Below are positions 30,995 to 41,215 of a DNA stretch of 64,000 nt, one piece after another. The stretch spans positions 6,925,501-6,989,500 of the forward strand of contig JAPFFF010000004.1 of assembly GCA_039105265.1 (NCBI GenBank), in the 5' to 3' direction. How positions within the stretch are numbered: position 1 is the first letter of the stretch; every line of letters starts with the position of its first letter. The notes under the pieces are model-generated. The model was not told where the DNA came from. It saw nothing but the letters and a program-made list of their open reading frames with translations, and searched no databases. This stretch comes from Tritrichomonas musculus. Lineage: Eukaryota; Parabasalia; Tritrichomonadida; Tritrichomonadidae. Made by a program: the position numbers and the translations under genes.

Positions 30995-31850
30995 TATATA
31001 TCCAATTTAGCCAAATTATATAATATAAATAACTTAATACAGAATATTTTTTCACTAACTTTTTTTAATTCACCTTTATCTTTGCATTTTTAAGGAATAC
31101 ACTAATAATACAAATTATAAAACTTGTAAAAATTGATAATATCATTATATGTATGATAATATTGATCTTAAAAATTGAAATAAATATAGATATCATAAAT
31201 CAATAAAAAGTGTAATAAAAATTTTGTTTCGATTTTTACAGCTTTTTAAAACCTTTTGACTCTTTTCATCTGATCACAGTACATTTTATAATTGTTTCCT
31301 ATTTTACTTAGCAAAATTACAGATATTCATCATCAATATCAAGTGAATAAAATATTTTTTTTATCAAAATTTATATTATTCAACTGATTATTATAAATGT
31401 ATTCAACATTAACATATTTATAAAACTTAATATTAATATCCCTAGATATATATATAGTAGCAATTTTATATTCTAATTTATTTATTAAAGATAATTAATA
31501 AATATTTAGATAAATCTTTTTTATAATACTACTGTAAACGTATAAACGGTTTATCTGAATAAACTTCAAATGTTATGAATGTTTTAATTTTAAGAAATTT
31601 TAGAATAAACAAATATATTATAGAATATAAATCAAATAATATTTTTTGTAATACTAATTATTAATTAATTCAATCAGTTATAAATTAAGATACATAATAA
31701 AAATATATTCTATGATTATTTTACTTTTCAATGTTTTTATTTCGCTTTAAAATAATTATTTCAATTTTCAATTTTTTGTGTTCTCATAATAAAATATAAT
31801 TCTCTCAATTTTAAAATAATAAATTCTTGGTAAATTTTGAATGGGGCGTG
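30995..31850. other. AT-rich 5' flank of the cyclase gene
   Basis: About 0.85 kb with no coding-like frame or clear repeat. TCTCAATTTT near 31801 could serve as an initiator for the cyclase gene but does not fit the consensus strictly. Confidence 0.4.
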
Positions 31851-34800
31851 ATGGAACTTAAAGCAAACAATGCCGCTGCATCAGCTATTCCATCGAGTTC
31901 CAGTCATAGCTATGAGACAAGTGATTCAAATTCTATATTAAAATATTACGGATTGAAGAAACCGAATTATTACAAACAATTTCAAAAAGATATCATTCAT
32001 TTAACAAGCTATATCATTTCTATCACTCATCAATTCACTACAGTTAACAATATAATGTCATTTTTACGGATTTTGCAATTTTTACTACCTTGTTTAATCC
32101 CGAGCTATTTTAATTTTTGGATTCGTGGGAGTGTCGACCAAATTGCAATGAATGTTATATCGATTGTGGTTTATATTATTCCCCCAACAGCTGTTTTTTC
32201 AGCTTCACATATATTTTTAATAGTATATATTGTAATTCAGTTTTTTGTAGCATCCTTATTTGCGTTTTCATCCAATTATTTCAAAAAGCATGCTAAATTA
32301 CCGGCTTTTTTACCTTCATTTCTTCTATTGTACGAAGCTACTTTTGGCTATTTTTTCTGTCCAGTTGTTCTTCATTCAGTTTTTGAAGGGTTTTCATACA
32401 TAGCCACTGGGATATCCAATCCAAATATTTCTAAGGCTGGCTTAATTGTAATTTATGTTTTTTCATTGATGGCGCTTTTTACGAACGTTTTTTTTATTAA
32501 CATTGACATTAGTCAAAATTTGGCCTATAGGTCAATTTCATTAGCCTCAACGACGGCAGTTCCGCAATATATATGCTTTATGCTAACCAATTTGATAAAT
32601 ATATTCTTTGGCATAGGCGTTAATCTTAAGAAGAATCATCAAATTGTTCTCTTTTCAATCAACATTCTTTTGTACGTTTTCATAGGTTTTTCGGTCTTCA
32701 TTCAAGGCGGTTATATACAAACATTCATATCAAATATTGTATTAACATCAGCGATCACTGGTGCCTGTTTTACTCTTCTAAATATCATTCTTCTTGCCAT
32801 TAACAAGAAAGGTTCATTAATCATATTTTTTGCCTTTGTGATTTTTTTTGTTTTATTGCTTATATTGAATTTTCTACTTTTTCAGAACATTACAATTCGG
32901 GAATTGAAATTTTTAGATTCAATTCAATCTGACAATTCACTTTTCTCTGTTATTAAATCACCAAATCAATTCTGTTTCATCGCTGCTTGCGGAATTAAAT
33001 ATGCTCATCCAATCATCATTGATTCGACCTTCTTTGTTCTCGGTGCTCAAAGATGGGACAAGAATCAATTCGTGTTTTTGGTTTATGCTAAGTTTGTTGC
33101 TATTTATCCTGAGGAAACATCAACATTGAGGTATGTTTATAAAAATATCGCTAAAAATAAATATAACGGATTGTCTGTTCGTTGCATTGAAGAGCAGGCA
33201 AAAACGATTCTGAAACAAAGAGAGACTGAAATGACTTCTCAATTAAAAAATAGATTGAATCTCCTAAAGAAACAGACTCAATTTACTAAGCATAAACTTG
33301 AACATGTCTGGGATGTTGTTATTCTTGGAAATATTAATGAAATTGAAATTGCAACAAAAAGAGCTTTGGCCTCAATCAATCAATCTGATGCTGATATTAA
33401 ACGTCTTTTAGTTGAATATCCAAACAACCGTTTTGTCACCCATTTTTACAGCAACTTTTTGAATGAAATTATTGGTGATCATGGTTTATCATTAGAATTT
33501 CATGAAAAAACAAAATTGTTACTTCCTGGCACAATAAATGTAAATGATCAAACTCATTTATTAGGATTAAAAATGTTTCCAAATTTGCCAAATTCAATCA
33601 ATACTAAGCAAAGAGACCTTCTAATTTCATCCAATGAAAATCTAACTACTTTTATTGATTCTTTTAATATGGAAAAAGATAGAGAACGACAAAATAATTT
33701 AGAAAAAATTGCTGGTATTAAAAGAAATATTGAAGATCTTGTGATTCCTTCAATTCGAGGTACAAAACTTATTCGACTTTTGATAACTTTGTTTATTTTT
33801 GTTATTCCTTCAATTGCTGCTTTTATTTATCTTAATTTTTATGAAAATAAAATTAAGAAACCACTTGAATTCATCGGTTCTGTATCATTAATTCGTACTT
33901 ATGCATATCATATCATTGCATTTTCAATCAGATATTTGGGAGAATGTTTGTCAATTTTCCCACGAATTAATGAAAATACAAATAATCCACCAAAAAGTTT
34001 TGGTAATTCATGGAATACGCAAGATCAACTGAATTACATTCTGCAAGCAACAACGAATGTATTAAGAGACTTTGATAAATATCGAGGCTTTGAAGAAAAT
34101 GATTATTATATCAAACAAGCTCATCAATTAATGTTTCAAAATACTCTTCCTTATCATTATTATTCATCACCTGAGAATTTTACTATATCTAATATTTCTT
34201 TACAAGCAGCAATCATTGATTTAACAATTCAGCAAAAGTCTATCATTACAGGAACAACAAATGATTCAACAATTTTAAGTTTGGGAATTGTTTTAAATCT
34301 CTTCAATAATGCGCAACCAATTTCAAATTGTATTCATGAAGGAATTGGATACATTTTTAGTTTTTTATATAGTAATTATACTAGTATAAAAACTAACTTG
34401 ACTTATGTATTCATCGCTGCAATAATCTTGTTAGTACTTGGTTATACAATCACAATGGTTGTTCAGCTGAAATGGATTAATTCAAATAAAAGAGAAACAT
34501 ATCAATGTCTTTTTTCATTGCCAAAAAATGTTGTTTCAAAATTGGCTGATAATCGAAAGAAAGAAAACCAAGCAGAAGACATGAACAAACAAAATGATAA
34601 CATCATAAGAACCTTTAATTCATATGGAACTTATGATGAATCATTATCTGATTCATTATTATTAATTTTTGGTAATTTTATGATTTTTGTTATTGCAGTG
34701 ATTGAGTTATTTTTATTTTTACATCTTTTTGTATCTTTAACAAGAATAATTGTTACATCAGCGCCTTATCTTCATTATCTTCTTGCATCTTATTCAATGC

Positions 34801-36515
34801 TTCTTGGTTCTGTTGATTGGTTTAATATTTTAATGTTTGAATTTGGAGGTTATCCAATGCCAACTACTGATTTTAATAATTCTTATACAAGAATGAAAAA
34901 TTCTTTTCAATGGGCTTCTTATTATTATCATGTTTTAGTCACTGGTTCTCCATACACTGACGAGACTCCTTTTAAAGAATTAATAAAAGGAATTAGAAAT
35001 TCGTCACCAACAAATTGTTCTGTTTTTGATTCATTAAATCAAACAAGCATTGAGAACTTAATTACTAATTATGATGATGTTATAAGTTTACTTGATTGTT
35101 CATCAGTTGACATGCTTTTTGTTTTATTCGAGCCAATAATTTCCAATTCAATTACTCCGTATCAAATGGGAATCACTGATTCAATTGACCCTAAAACACC
35201 TGAATTCACAAAGATTTGGAAATTGTTAATTTCACCCATATATGATCGTTTTTATGAACCTTTACATTTTGATATTTTTCCATCAATTTCTAATGAATTA
35301 AATAAGATGCGCAATCAAGTACTAACTGCTATTATCGTACTTTTTGTTACTGTTTTTCTATTAGAATTCATTTTATACATTCGTGTTAAAATGATTGAAA
35401 ACCATATCAGATCTGTTCTTAAACTTCTTCTTCATTGTAATCCAAGCATTCTTTATTCATCAAACAAAATCATGCGAATTCTTGGAGGCGATTTTTCAAG
35501 TCAACAAAATGACTCTCTTGATCATAGCAACAACTTTTTCAATACAATCTTTACTAATCTTCCAGATGCAATTATGTATGCCAATTCTGATATGATTATT
35601 CAAAGTTGTAATATTCAATGTAAACGTGTTTTTGAAGATGTTGAACTTGTTGGTAAGTCAATCACTGAATTTTTCTTATCTAATAAATTTAGTGGCAACA
35701 TCGAAGCCCTTTTTTCAGATGTCAATTCGAATCCTGTTGAAGAAATTGAGTATAAATCGGATTCTAATACAGACATCTTTCTTAAAGTAACATCAATGAT
35801 GGCCAATGGAAAGTTTGTTATGATTTGTCAAGATGTTACTCAAGCGCACAATTATAACACATTAATTCTTTCAGAGAAACAAAATAGTGATAAATTGTTA
35901 GAAACGATTCTTCCTCCTTCTCTTGTTGGTCGTGTTCAACAAGGAGAAAAGAACATCTCCTTGTCAGTTCAATCAGCTTCTATTCTATTTTCTGACATTG
36001 TCAGTTTCACTCCATGGTGCGGCTCTTTACCTGCTGAAAAAGTCATGTCAACATTGAATATTCTATTCAAAAGAATGGACTCAATTTTGGATACGAAACC
36101 AACCATGACTAAGATTAAATGCATAGGTGATTGTTACATGGCCGCTGGTGGAATCTTCGCTGAAATTAATCAGCCTGCTTTGCATGCTCAAGAAGTTGTT
36201 TCTTTCGGTTTGCTCTCAATTAAAGAAATACTCAATATTAACAAGGAAATTCATGAAAACTTGAGAATTAGAGTCGGTGTAAATACAGGCGGTCCTATCG
36301 TTGCTGGTGTCCTCGGAATTGGTAAGCCAACTTTCGAAATTATTGGACCTGCGATTAATCGTGCCCAGCAAATGGAGCAAAATGGAATCCCAATGAAAGT
36401 TCATATTTCAAATTCAGTGTATGAATTGATATGTGGCTTTAATTTCAAGTTTTCAAACAGGAGGACAATTGAATGTAAAAATGAAAAGGTTGAAACTTAT
36501 TTGGTGGAACCTTAG
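31851..36515 (+). CDS. Multi-pass membrane nucleotide cyclase (adenylate/guanylate class III)
   Basis: From the first in-frame ATG the protein is 1,554 residues. About ten membrane spans occupy residues ~60-370, followed by a ~270-residue cytoplasmic stretch. Further spans near 640, 850, 930 and 1160 flank an outside domain. A PAS-like segment (~1220-1335, TNLPDAIMYAN) leads into a short helix (LLETILPPSLVGRV) and one class III catalytic domain at ~1375-1554. Metal-binding Asp are D1382 (FSDIVSF) and D1427 (CIGDCYM). K1423 and E1496 occupy the base-selecting positions; Lys favours ATP. N1503 is present, but the transition-state Arg four residues later is Gln (Q1507). One catalytic domain implies homodimer action. 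Trichomonads carry many such cyclases, likely environmental sensors. Confidence 0.92.
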   Translation: MELKANNAAASAIPSSSSHSYETSDSNSILKYYGLKKPNYYKQFQKDIIHLTSYIISITHQFTTVNNIMSFLRILQFLLPCLIPSYFNFWIRGSVDQIAMNVISIVVYIIPPTAVFSASHIFLIVYIVIQFFVASLFAFSSNYFKKHAKLPAFLPSFLLLYEATFGYFFCPVVLHSVFEGFSYIATGISNPNISKAGLIVIYVFSLMALFTNVFFINIDISQNLAYRSISLASTTAVPQYICFMLTNLINIFFGIGVNLKKNHQIVLFSINILLYVFIGFSVFIQGGYIQTFISNIVLTSAITGACFTLLNIILLAINKKGSLIIFFAFVIFFVLLLILNFLLFQNITIRELKFLDSIQSDNSLFSVIKSPNQFCFIAACGIKYAHPIIIDSTFFVLGAQRWDKNQFVFLVYAKFVAIYPEETSTLRYVYKNIAKNKYNGLSVRCIEEQAKTILKQRETEMTSQLKNRLNLLKKQTQFTKHKLEHVWDVVILGNINEIEIATKRALASINQSDADIKRLLVEYPNNRFVTHFYSNFLNEIIGDHGLSLEFHEKTKLLLPGTINVNDQTHLLGLKMFPNLPNSINTKQRDLLISSNENLTTFIDSFNMEKDRERQNNLEKIAGIKRNIEDLVIPSIRGTKLIRLLITLFIFVIPSIAAFIYLNFYENKIKKPLEFIGSVSLIRTYAYHIIAFSIRYLGECLSIFPRINENTNNPPKSFGNSWNTQDQLNYILQATTNVLRDFDKYRGFEENDYYIKQAHQLMFQNTLPYHYYSSPENFTISNISLQAAIIDLTIQQKSIITGTTNDSTILSLGIVLNLFNNAQPISNCIHEGIGYIFSFLYSNYTSIKTNLTYVFIAAIILLVLGYTITMVVQLKWINSNKRETYQCLFSLPKNVVSKLADNRKKENQAEDMNKQNDNIIRTFNSYGTYDESLSDSLLLIFGNFMIFVIAVIELFLFLHLFVSLTRIIVTSAPYLHYLLASYSMLLGSVDWFNILMFEFGGYPMPTTDFNNSYTRMKNSFQWASYYYHVLVTGSPYTDETPFKELIKGIRNSSPTNCSVFDSLNQTSIENLITNYDDVISLLDCSSVDMLFVLFEPIISNSITPYQMGITDSIDPKTPEFTKIWKLLISPIYDRFYEPLHFDIFPSISNELNKMRNQVLTAIIVLFVTVFLLEFILYIRVKMIENHIRSVLKLLLHCNPSILYSSNKIMRILGGDFSSQQNDSLDHSNNFFNTIFTNLPDAIMYANSDMIIQSCNIQCKRVFEDVELVGKSITEFFLSNKFSGNIEALFSDVNSNPVEEIEYKSDSNTDIFLKVTSMMANGKFVMICQDVTQAHNYNTLILSEKQNSDKLLETILPPSLVGRVQQGEKNISLSVQSASILFSDIVSFTPWCGSLPAEKVMSTLNILFKRMDSILDTKPTMTKIKCIGDCYMAAGGIFAEINQPALHAQEVVSFGLLSIKEILNINKEIHENLRIRVGVNTGGPIVAGVLGIGKPTFEIIGPAINRAQQMEQNGIPMKVHISNSVYELICGFNFKFSNRRTIECKNEKVETYLVEP

Positions 36516-36734
36516 TCATTCAATTTTTGATATATATTTGTTTGTTTGTGTTATTTTTGTTGTTGTTGTTGTTTTTGATATGGTTACTTATTTATTTTTA
36601 CAAGTTTTTTTCTTGATTTTTTATTCGGAGTTTTAATAAATATAATTTTTATAATTTTTTATGTTTTTTTTTTTTTAAGGCGAAATTCAATAAAAATTGA
36701 CCTCAAAAATTTAAAAATAAAAAAAAAAATGATT
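36516..36734. other. 3' flank of the cyclase gene, AT-rich
   Basis: T-rich tail with GTT repeats near 36555-36580 and a T run near 36665. Nothing else seen. Confidence 0.4.
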
Positions 36735-36930
36735 CAGTCTTTTTTGAGATTATAACGGAAATATTCACTTTAATAATGAAAATGTTCATTACGGAAAAAT
36801 CCAATTTGATAATGGAAAGTATAACCATTTTTTTATGAAAATCTTTTTCAAAAACATTCATTATAAAATCATGATTTATATTTATCATTCTAAATAAATT
36901 ATTAATATATTAAATATACTTTGCCTTTAT
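36735..36930. mobile_element. Solo left end of the iteron MITE family (diverged copy)
   Basis: This stretch aligns along its whole length with the left end of the 701-bp element at 52661: CAGTCT, GATTATAACGGAAATAT, further CGGAAA-type iterons, GGAAAGTATAACCATTTTTT and then ATCATGATTTAT. It has fewer 21-bp iterons (about three) and many substitutions. No inverted right end was found before 37151, so it is a truncated or decayed copy. Confidence 0.7.
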
Positions 36931-37151
36931 AGATAAAAATATGCATTTTAAGAAATATAAACGTTCAAAAATACACTTTGCATTATAACGGAATTATTCA
37001 CTTCATATAATAGTATTATACATGTAAAATTGGATATATGAATGCCGGGAAACCTAAAAAAATAATAAATAGAAATAATACTCCAATAAAACTTTTCCAG
37101 TAAGGTGCAGTCAAAAACGATAGCATTGGATGCTTTATGAATTTTCTCGTA

Positions 37152-40100
37152 CTATATGTCTAGTCCAAAACCTTCATAAAACATGCTTGTGATATCTTTC
37201 GCATTTGGATATTTTGGTTTAGTCTTTTCTTTTCTCATCTCCTCAAAATATGATGCAGAGATGGCTCTTAATTTGATATCATAGAGAAAATATTCCTTTT
37301 TGTAAGTCTCATATAAAATTTCAAAATTATTTCTGTTTAACATTTCATATTCATTTATATTTAAGCATACTTGATATATAAGAACATCTGTAATCCCAGT
37401 TATATTTTTGATTTCACGATTGATGGTGTTGATATTAAAACAAAATTTTTTTACTAGAACTAAACTTAATAAAATTGTTGAATGATAAAACTTTTCTGAT
37501 GATCTAATCAATAAGCCAATCGCTTTGTCGAGATCTCCTTGGATTTTTTCATCATATATGTGAATATGCGCCAGGTTGTACATCGATAAACAATCTCCTT
37601 TTTGACGAATTGCTTCTTCAAAATACACAATTGCATTGCCTGCTTGCCCTTCAACATTATCATAGCCATATCCGTAGATGATTCCAAGGTTGTTTTTTGC
37701 ATATTTATTATTGAATGATGAAGCTTCCTTGTAATAGTGGATCGCCTCACTCATGTCTCTCTTGACTTCCTTCCCCTTGTGAAGCAAAAATCCATGCGCA
37801 AAATTTGCATCTTTATTTCCACTTATTGATGCCAGCATTATATAATAGATCCCTTTTTTAACATTTTGAAAATATTGTTCAAAGCAATAAATTAAACCAA
37901 GAATGAATTGTGCATCTGCATCATTTTGATTTGAAGCAAGTGAAAAATAATGAATTGATTTGTTGATATCACGTGTGACGTATTGACCTTCATAATAAAT
38001 GACACCAAGATTGAATTGTGCTTTTGCAAAATTTTGATTTGAAGCAAGTGAAAAATAATGAATTGATTTGTTTATATCACGTGTGACGTATTGACCTTCA
38101 AAATAAATGCCACCAAGATTGAATTGTGCTTCTGCATCATTTTGATTTGAAGCAAGTGAAAAATAATAAATTGCTTTATTGATATCACGTGTGACATATT
38201 TGCCTTCATAATAAATGCCACCAAGATTGTATTGTGCTTCTGCATAATTTTGATTTGAAGCAAGTGAATAATAATGAATTGATTTGTTGATATCACGTGT
38301 GACATATTTGCCTTCATAATAAATGACACCAAGAATGAATTGTGCATCTGCATCATTTTGATTTGAAGCAAGTGAAAAATAATAAATTGATTTGTTGATA
38401 TCACGTGTGACATATTTGCCTTCATAATAAATGACACCAAGATTGTATTGTGCTTCTGCATAATTTTGATTTGAAGCAAGTGAAAAATAATAAATTGATT
38501 TGTTGATATCACGTGTGATATATCGACCTTCATAATAAATGACACCAAGATTGTATTGTGCTTTTGCAAAATTTTGATTTGAAGCAAGTGAAAAATAATA
38601 AATTGATTTGTTTATATCACGTGTGACATATTTGCCTTTATAATAAATGCCACCAAGATAGAATTGTGCTTTTGCATAATTTTGATTTGAAGCAAGTGAT
38701 AAATAATAAATTGCTTTGTTGATATCACGTGTGATATATCGACCTTCATAATAAATGACACCAAGATTGTATTGTGCTTCTGCATGATTTTGATTCGAAG
38801 CAAGTGAAAAATAATAAATTGATTTGTTTATATCACGTGTGACATATTTGCCTTCATAATAAATGACACCAAGATTGAATTGTGCATCTGCATCATTTTG
38901 ATTTGAAGCAAGTGAAAAATAATAAATTGATTTGTTGATATCACGTGTGACATATTTGCCTTCATAATAAATGACACCAAGATTGAATTGTGCTTTTGCA
39001 TAATTTTGATTTGAAGCAAGTGAAAAATAATGAATTGCTTTATTGATATCACGTGTGACATATTTGCCTTCATAATAAATGCCACCAAGATTGAATTGTG
39101 CATTTGCATGATTTTGATTTGAAGCAAGTGATAAATAATGAATTGCTTTGTTGATATCACGTGTTACATATTTGCCTTCATAATAAATGACACCAAGATT
39201 GAATTGTGCTTCTGCATAATTTTGATTTGAAGCAAGTGATAAATAATAAATTGCTTTGTTGATATCACGTGTTACATATTTGCCTTCATAATAAATGACA
39301 CCAAGAATGAATTGTGCTTCTGCAAAATTTTGATTTGAAGCAAGTGATAAATAATAAATTGCTTTGTTGATATCACGTGTTACATATTGATCTTCATAAT
39401 AAATGAGGCCAAGACCGAATTGTGCTTCGGCATAATTTTGATCTAAATGTATTAAAGAAATTATTACACTAATTAGTTCAAAATTATTAAAATGTTCTTT
39501 AAAATTGGCAAATAAATGCTCAATTTGCATTTTTGTTTGAAAAATAGAATTAAATTCATCAATTATTTCTGAAATTGATGGACGATTTGAAGGGCATTCA
39601 TTAAGGCATTTCGTGTAAATTCCTTCTATTTTAGATATTTCATCTGATTTTGTTGCTTGACTCATTAAATATTCCATCATTTTACCAAGTGAACAAATAT
39701 CACTCGCATATGAAAATTGGCCTGCTTGGTAAACTTCTGGTGCAGAAAAATCAGAACCTAAATCCAATGTGCGCTCATAATCGTCATCATTTTTAATTAA
39801 TCGATCAAGATCAATTAAAACAATGTTTTTATTATCATCAATCATAACATTATCTGGTTTCAAATCACGATAAATGTATCCATTATCATGAAAATATTTA
39901 AAAATAATCATCAACTCAAAAATTATTTTAATTCTATCATTATAATTGAGTTCATTCTCTTCAATATCGTATAAAGTTTTTCCATTGATGAATTCGATAA
40001 CAATATATTTTCCATTTTTATTTTTAACAGTCCCATAAAAATTTGGTAAAAAAGGATGACGAATATTTGAATAATTATCTGCTTCTCTTTGAATCAATTT

Positions 40101-40862
40101 ATCTGCTTCATTGTTATTTCCATGTAGCTTCTTAATAACACATAATTTACCACTCGTTATATGATAATACAATGTACATAAAAATGAACCCCCTTTTCCA
40201 ACTTCACTTAATTCAATAAATTCATCTTGATTTAGGTCATTTAAAGTTGATGTACTCTCAATATCATTGATAAATTGGCTGATACGATATTTGTTTCCCA
40301 TCAAATAACTTTTCTTGATCAGGTAATGAGATATACTTGATGAAACAGACGACCACATGTCATTTATCTTTGATACGTCATAATTACTCATATTTATTTT
40401 CAACCATGAAATATTGTTAATGAAATTATTATACATGATTTTAATCGGAATGCTGTTGATTTCTCGATTTTTAAATTCAATCATTTTGTCAATAAGAATT
40501 TTAGTATTAGATAAAAAGCAAACAGGTAAATTTGGATTGTTAGATAAGATTGATTGCAAAAATTTAATTGATGCTGTTGACTGCTGAAGTATGATTAGTG
40601 ATTGTTCAAAGCAGACGATATAATTTTGAGTATTGGTTTCCTTATTCAATCTTGAACTTTGATCAATTACAATTAATCGACTGTCATTGACATTGCGATA
40701 AATTTTTTGAATCATTTCATTGTCTGTTTCTGTTTCTGTTTCGAAATTATTATTTATTATGAAAAAATGAAATTTTTCTACAATATTTTTAAACAACTGG
40801 TTTTTAAAAGAGATTTTTGAGTCTTTTAAATAACTTGGAAATATTTTGAAGGCTTGGAGCAT
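37152..40862 (-). CDS. Protein kinase fused to a homogeneous Sel1 repeat array
   Basis: From the first in-frame ATG (complement of 40860-40862) the product is 1,237 residues. The N-terminal ~200 residues match no known domain by eye. The kinase domain is at ~215-475: glycine-loop-like GKGGSF, VAIK-like Lys in CVIKKL, catalytic YRDLKPDN (Y331-D333, Tyr replacing His) and DLD in place of DFG. Residues ~475-1080 are Sel1 repeats; fourteen units of exactly 36 residues carry the signature TRDINK. Two or three diverged Sel1 units follow, and the protein ends KDITSMFYEGFGLDI. It is a paralogue of the Sel1 kinase at 11.5-15.6 kb. Both altered kinase motifs keep the core Asp residues, so activity is plausible but not certain. 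Substrate unknown. Confidence 0.9.
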   Translation of the reverse strand: MLQAFKIFPSYLKDSKISFKNQLFKNIVEKFHFFIINNNFETETETDNEMIQKIYRNVNDSRLIVIDQSSRLNKETNTQNYIVCFEQSLIILQQSTASIKFLQSILSNNPNLPVCFLSNTKILIDKMIEFKNREINSIPIKIMYNNFINNISWLKINMSNYDVSKINDMWSSVSSSISHYLIKKSYLMGNKYRISQFINDIESTSTLNDLNQDEFIELSEVGKGGSFLCTLYYHITSGKLCVIKKLHGNNNEADKLIQREADNYSNIRHPFLPNFYGTVKNKNGKYIVIEFINGKTLYDIEENELNYNDRIKIIFELMIIFKYFHDNGYIYRDLKPDNVMIDDNKNIVLIDLDRLIKNDDDYERTLDLGSDFSAPEVYQAGQFSYASDICSLGKMMEYLMSQATKSDEISKIEGIYTKCLNECPSNRPSISEIIDEFNSIFQTKMQIEHLFANFKEHFNNFELISVIISLIHLDQNYAEAQFGLGLIYYEDQYVTRDINKAIYYLSLASNQNFAEAQFILGVIYYEGKYVTRDINKAIYYLSLASNQNYAEAQFNLGVIYYEGKYVTRDINKAIHYLSLASNQNHANAQFNLGGIYYEGKYVTRDINKAIHYFSLASNQNYAKAQFNLGVIYYEGKYVTRDINKSIYYFSLASNQNDADAQFNLGVIYYEGKYVTRDINKSIYYFSLASNQNHAEAQYNLGVIYYEGRYITRDINKAIYYLSLASNQNYAKAQFYLGGIYYKGKYVTRDINKSIYYFSLASNQNFAKAQYNLGVIYYEGRYITRDINKSIYYFSLASNQNYAEAQYNLGVIYYEGKYVTRDINKSIYYFSLASNQNDADAQFILGVIYYEGKYVTRDINKSIHYYSLASNQNYAEAQYNLGGIYYEGKYVTRDINKAIYYFSLASNQNDAEAQFNLGGIYFEGQYVTRDINKSIHYFSLASNQNFAKAQFNLGVIYYEGQYVTRDINKSIHYFSLASNQNDADAQFILGLIYCFEQYFQNVKKGIYYIMLASISGNKDANFAHGFLLHKGKEVKRDMSEAIHYYKEASSFNNKYAKNNLGIIYGYGYDNVEGQAGNAIVYFEEAIRQKGDCLSMYNLAHIHIYDEKIQGDLDKAIGLLIRSSEKFYHSTILLSLVLVKKFCFNINTINREIKNITGITDVLIYQVCLNINEYEMLNRNNFEILYETYKKEYFLYDIKLRAISASYFEEMRKEKTKPKYPNAKDITSMFYEGFGLDI
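37900..39430 (-). repeat. Fourteen 108-bp tandem repeats (Sel1 units)
   Basis: Units of 108 bp encode one 36-residue Sel1 repeat each, with the fixed core YVTRDINK and SLASNQN. Variation is confined to a few positions (A/S, Y/H, YL/YF, GK/GR/GQ). Such uniformity at DNA level points to recent amplification or ongoing gene conversion. Edges are approximate. Confidence 0.92.
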
Positions 40863-40876
40863 GTTTTTAATCAAGA

Positions 40877-40884
40877 ATTTGTGA
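40877..40884 (-). promoter_or_regulatory. Initiator-like element TCACAAAT
   Basis: Identical octamer to the one before the other Sel1 kinase. Its A(+1) lies 20 bases before the chosen ATG at 40862, which supports that start over the non-ATG frame extension further upstream. Confidence 0.45.
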
Positions 40885-41194
40885 GTATAAATGGTAGACT
40901 TCAAAAAGAACGAAACCGCATATTTGAAGGAATCAATCAAAAATTTCTATGCGTTTTCACAAAATTGTATTTCTTTATGAAATCATAATTTCCAAGAAAC
41001 TTAATATTTCTAATAAATATTTTATTAAATACAAATAATATTACTTCATAATACTCTTTTTATTTTGAATATTATTCTATGAAATATTCATATAATTTTG
41101 TTTTAAAATGTAATGTTTTTGAATTTATTTGCATTTGACTTTTTGAATGATAATTTGTTTTTTCAATTCAATATTGCACGTTTATTTAATTCGA

Positions 41195-41202
41195 TCATTT
41201 TT
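41195..41202 (+). promoter_or_regulatory. Initiator-like element TCATTTTT
   Basis: TCATTTTT fits TCA-Py-W-W and places A(+1) 19 bases before the ATG at 41216. The spacer 40863-41215 is the shared upstream region of two divergent genes and holds nothing else recognisable. Confidence 0.35.
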
Positions 41203-41215
41203 TATTCAATAAATC

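Noticed and set aside
36433-36636. 67-codon frame across the end of the cyclase gene
   Set aside because: It overlaps the cyclase C-terminus in another frame and then runs through T-rich 3' flank.
38072-39160. Repeated minus-strand frames with motif MSHVIS inside the Sel1 array
   Set aside because: They are alternative-frame readings of the 108-bp Sel1 repeat; the frame with YVTRDINK continues from the kinase domain.
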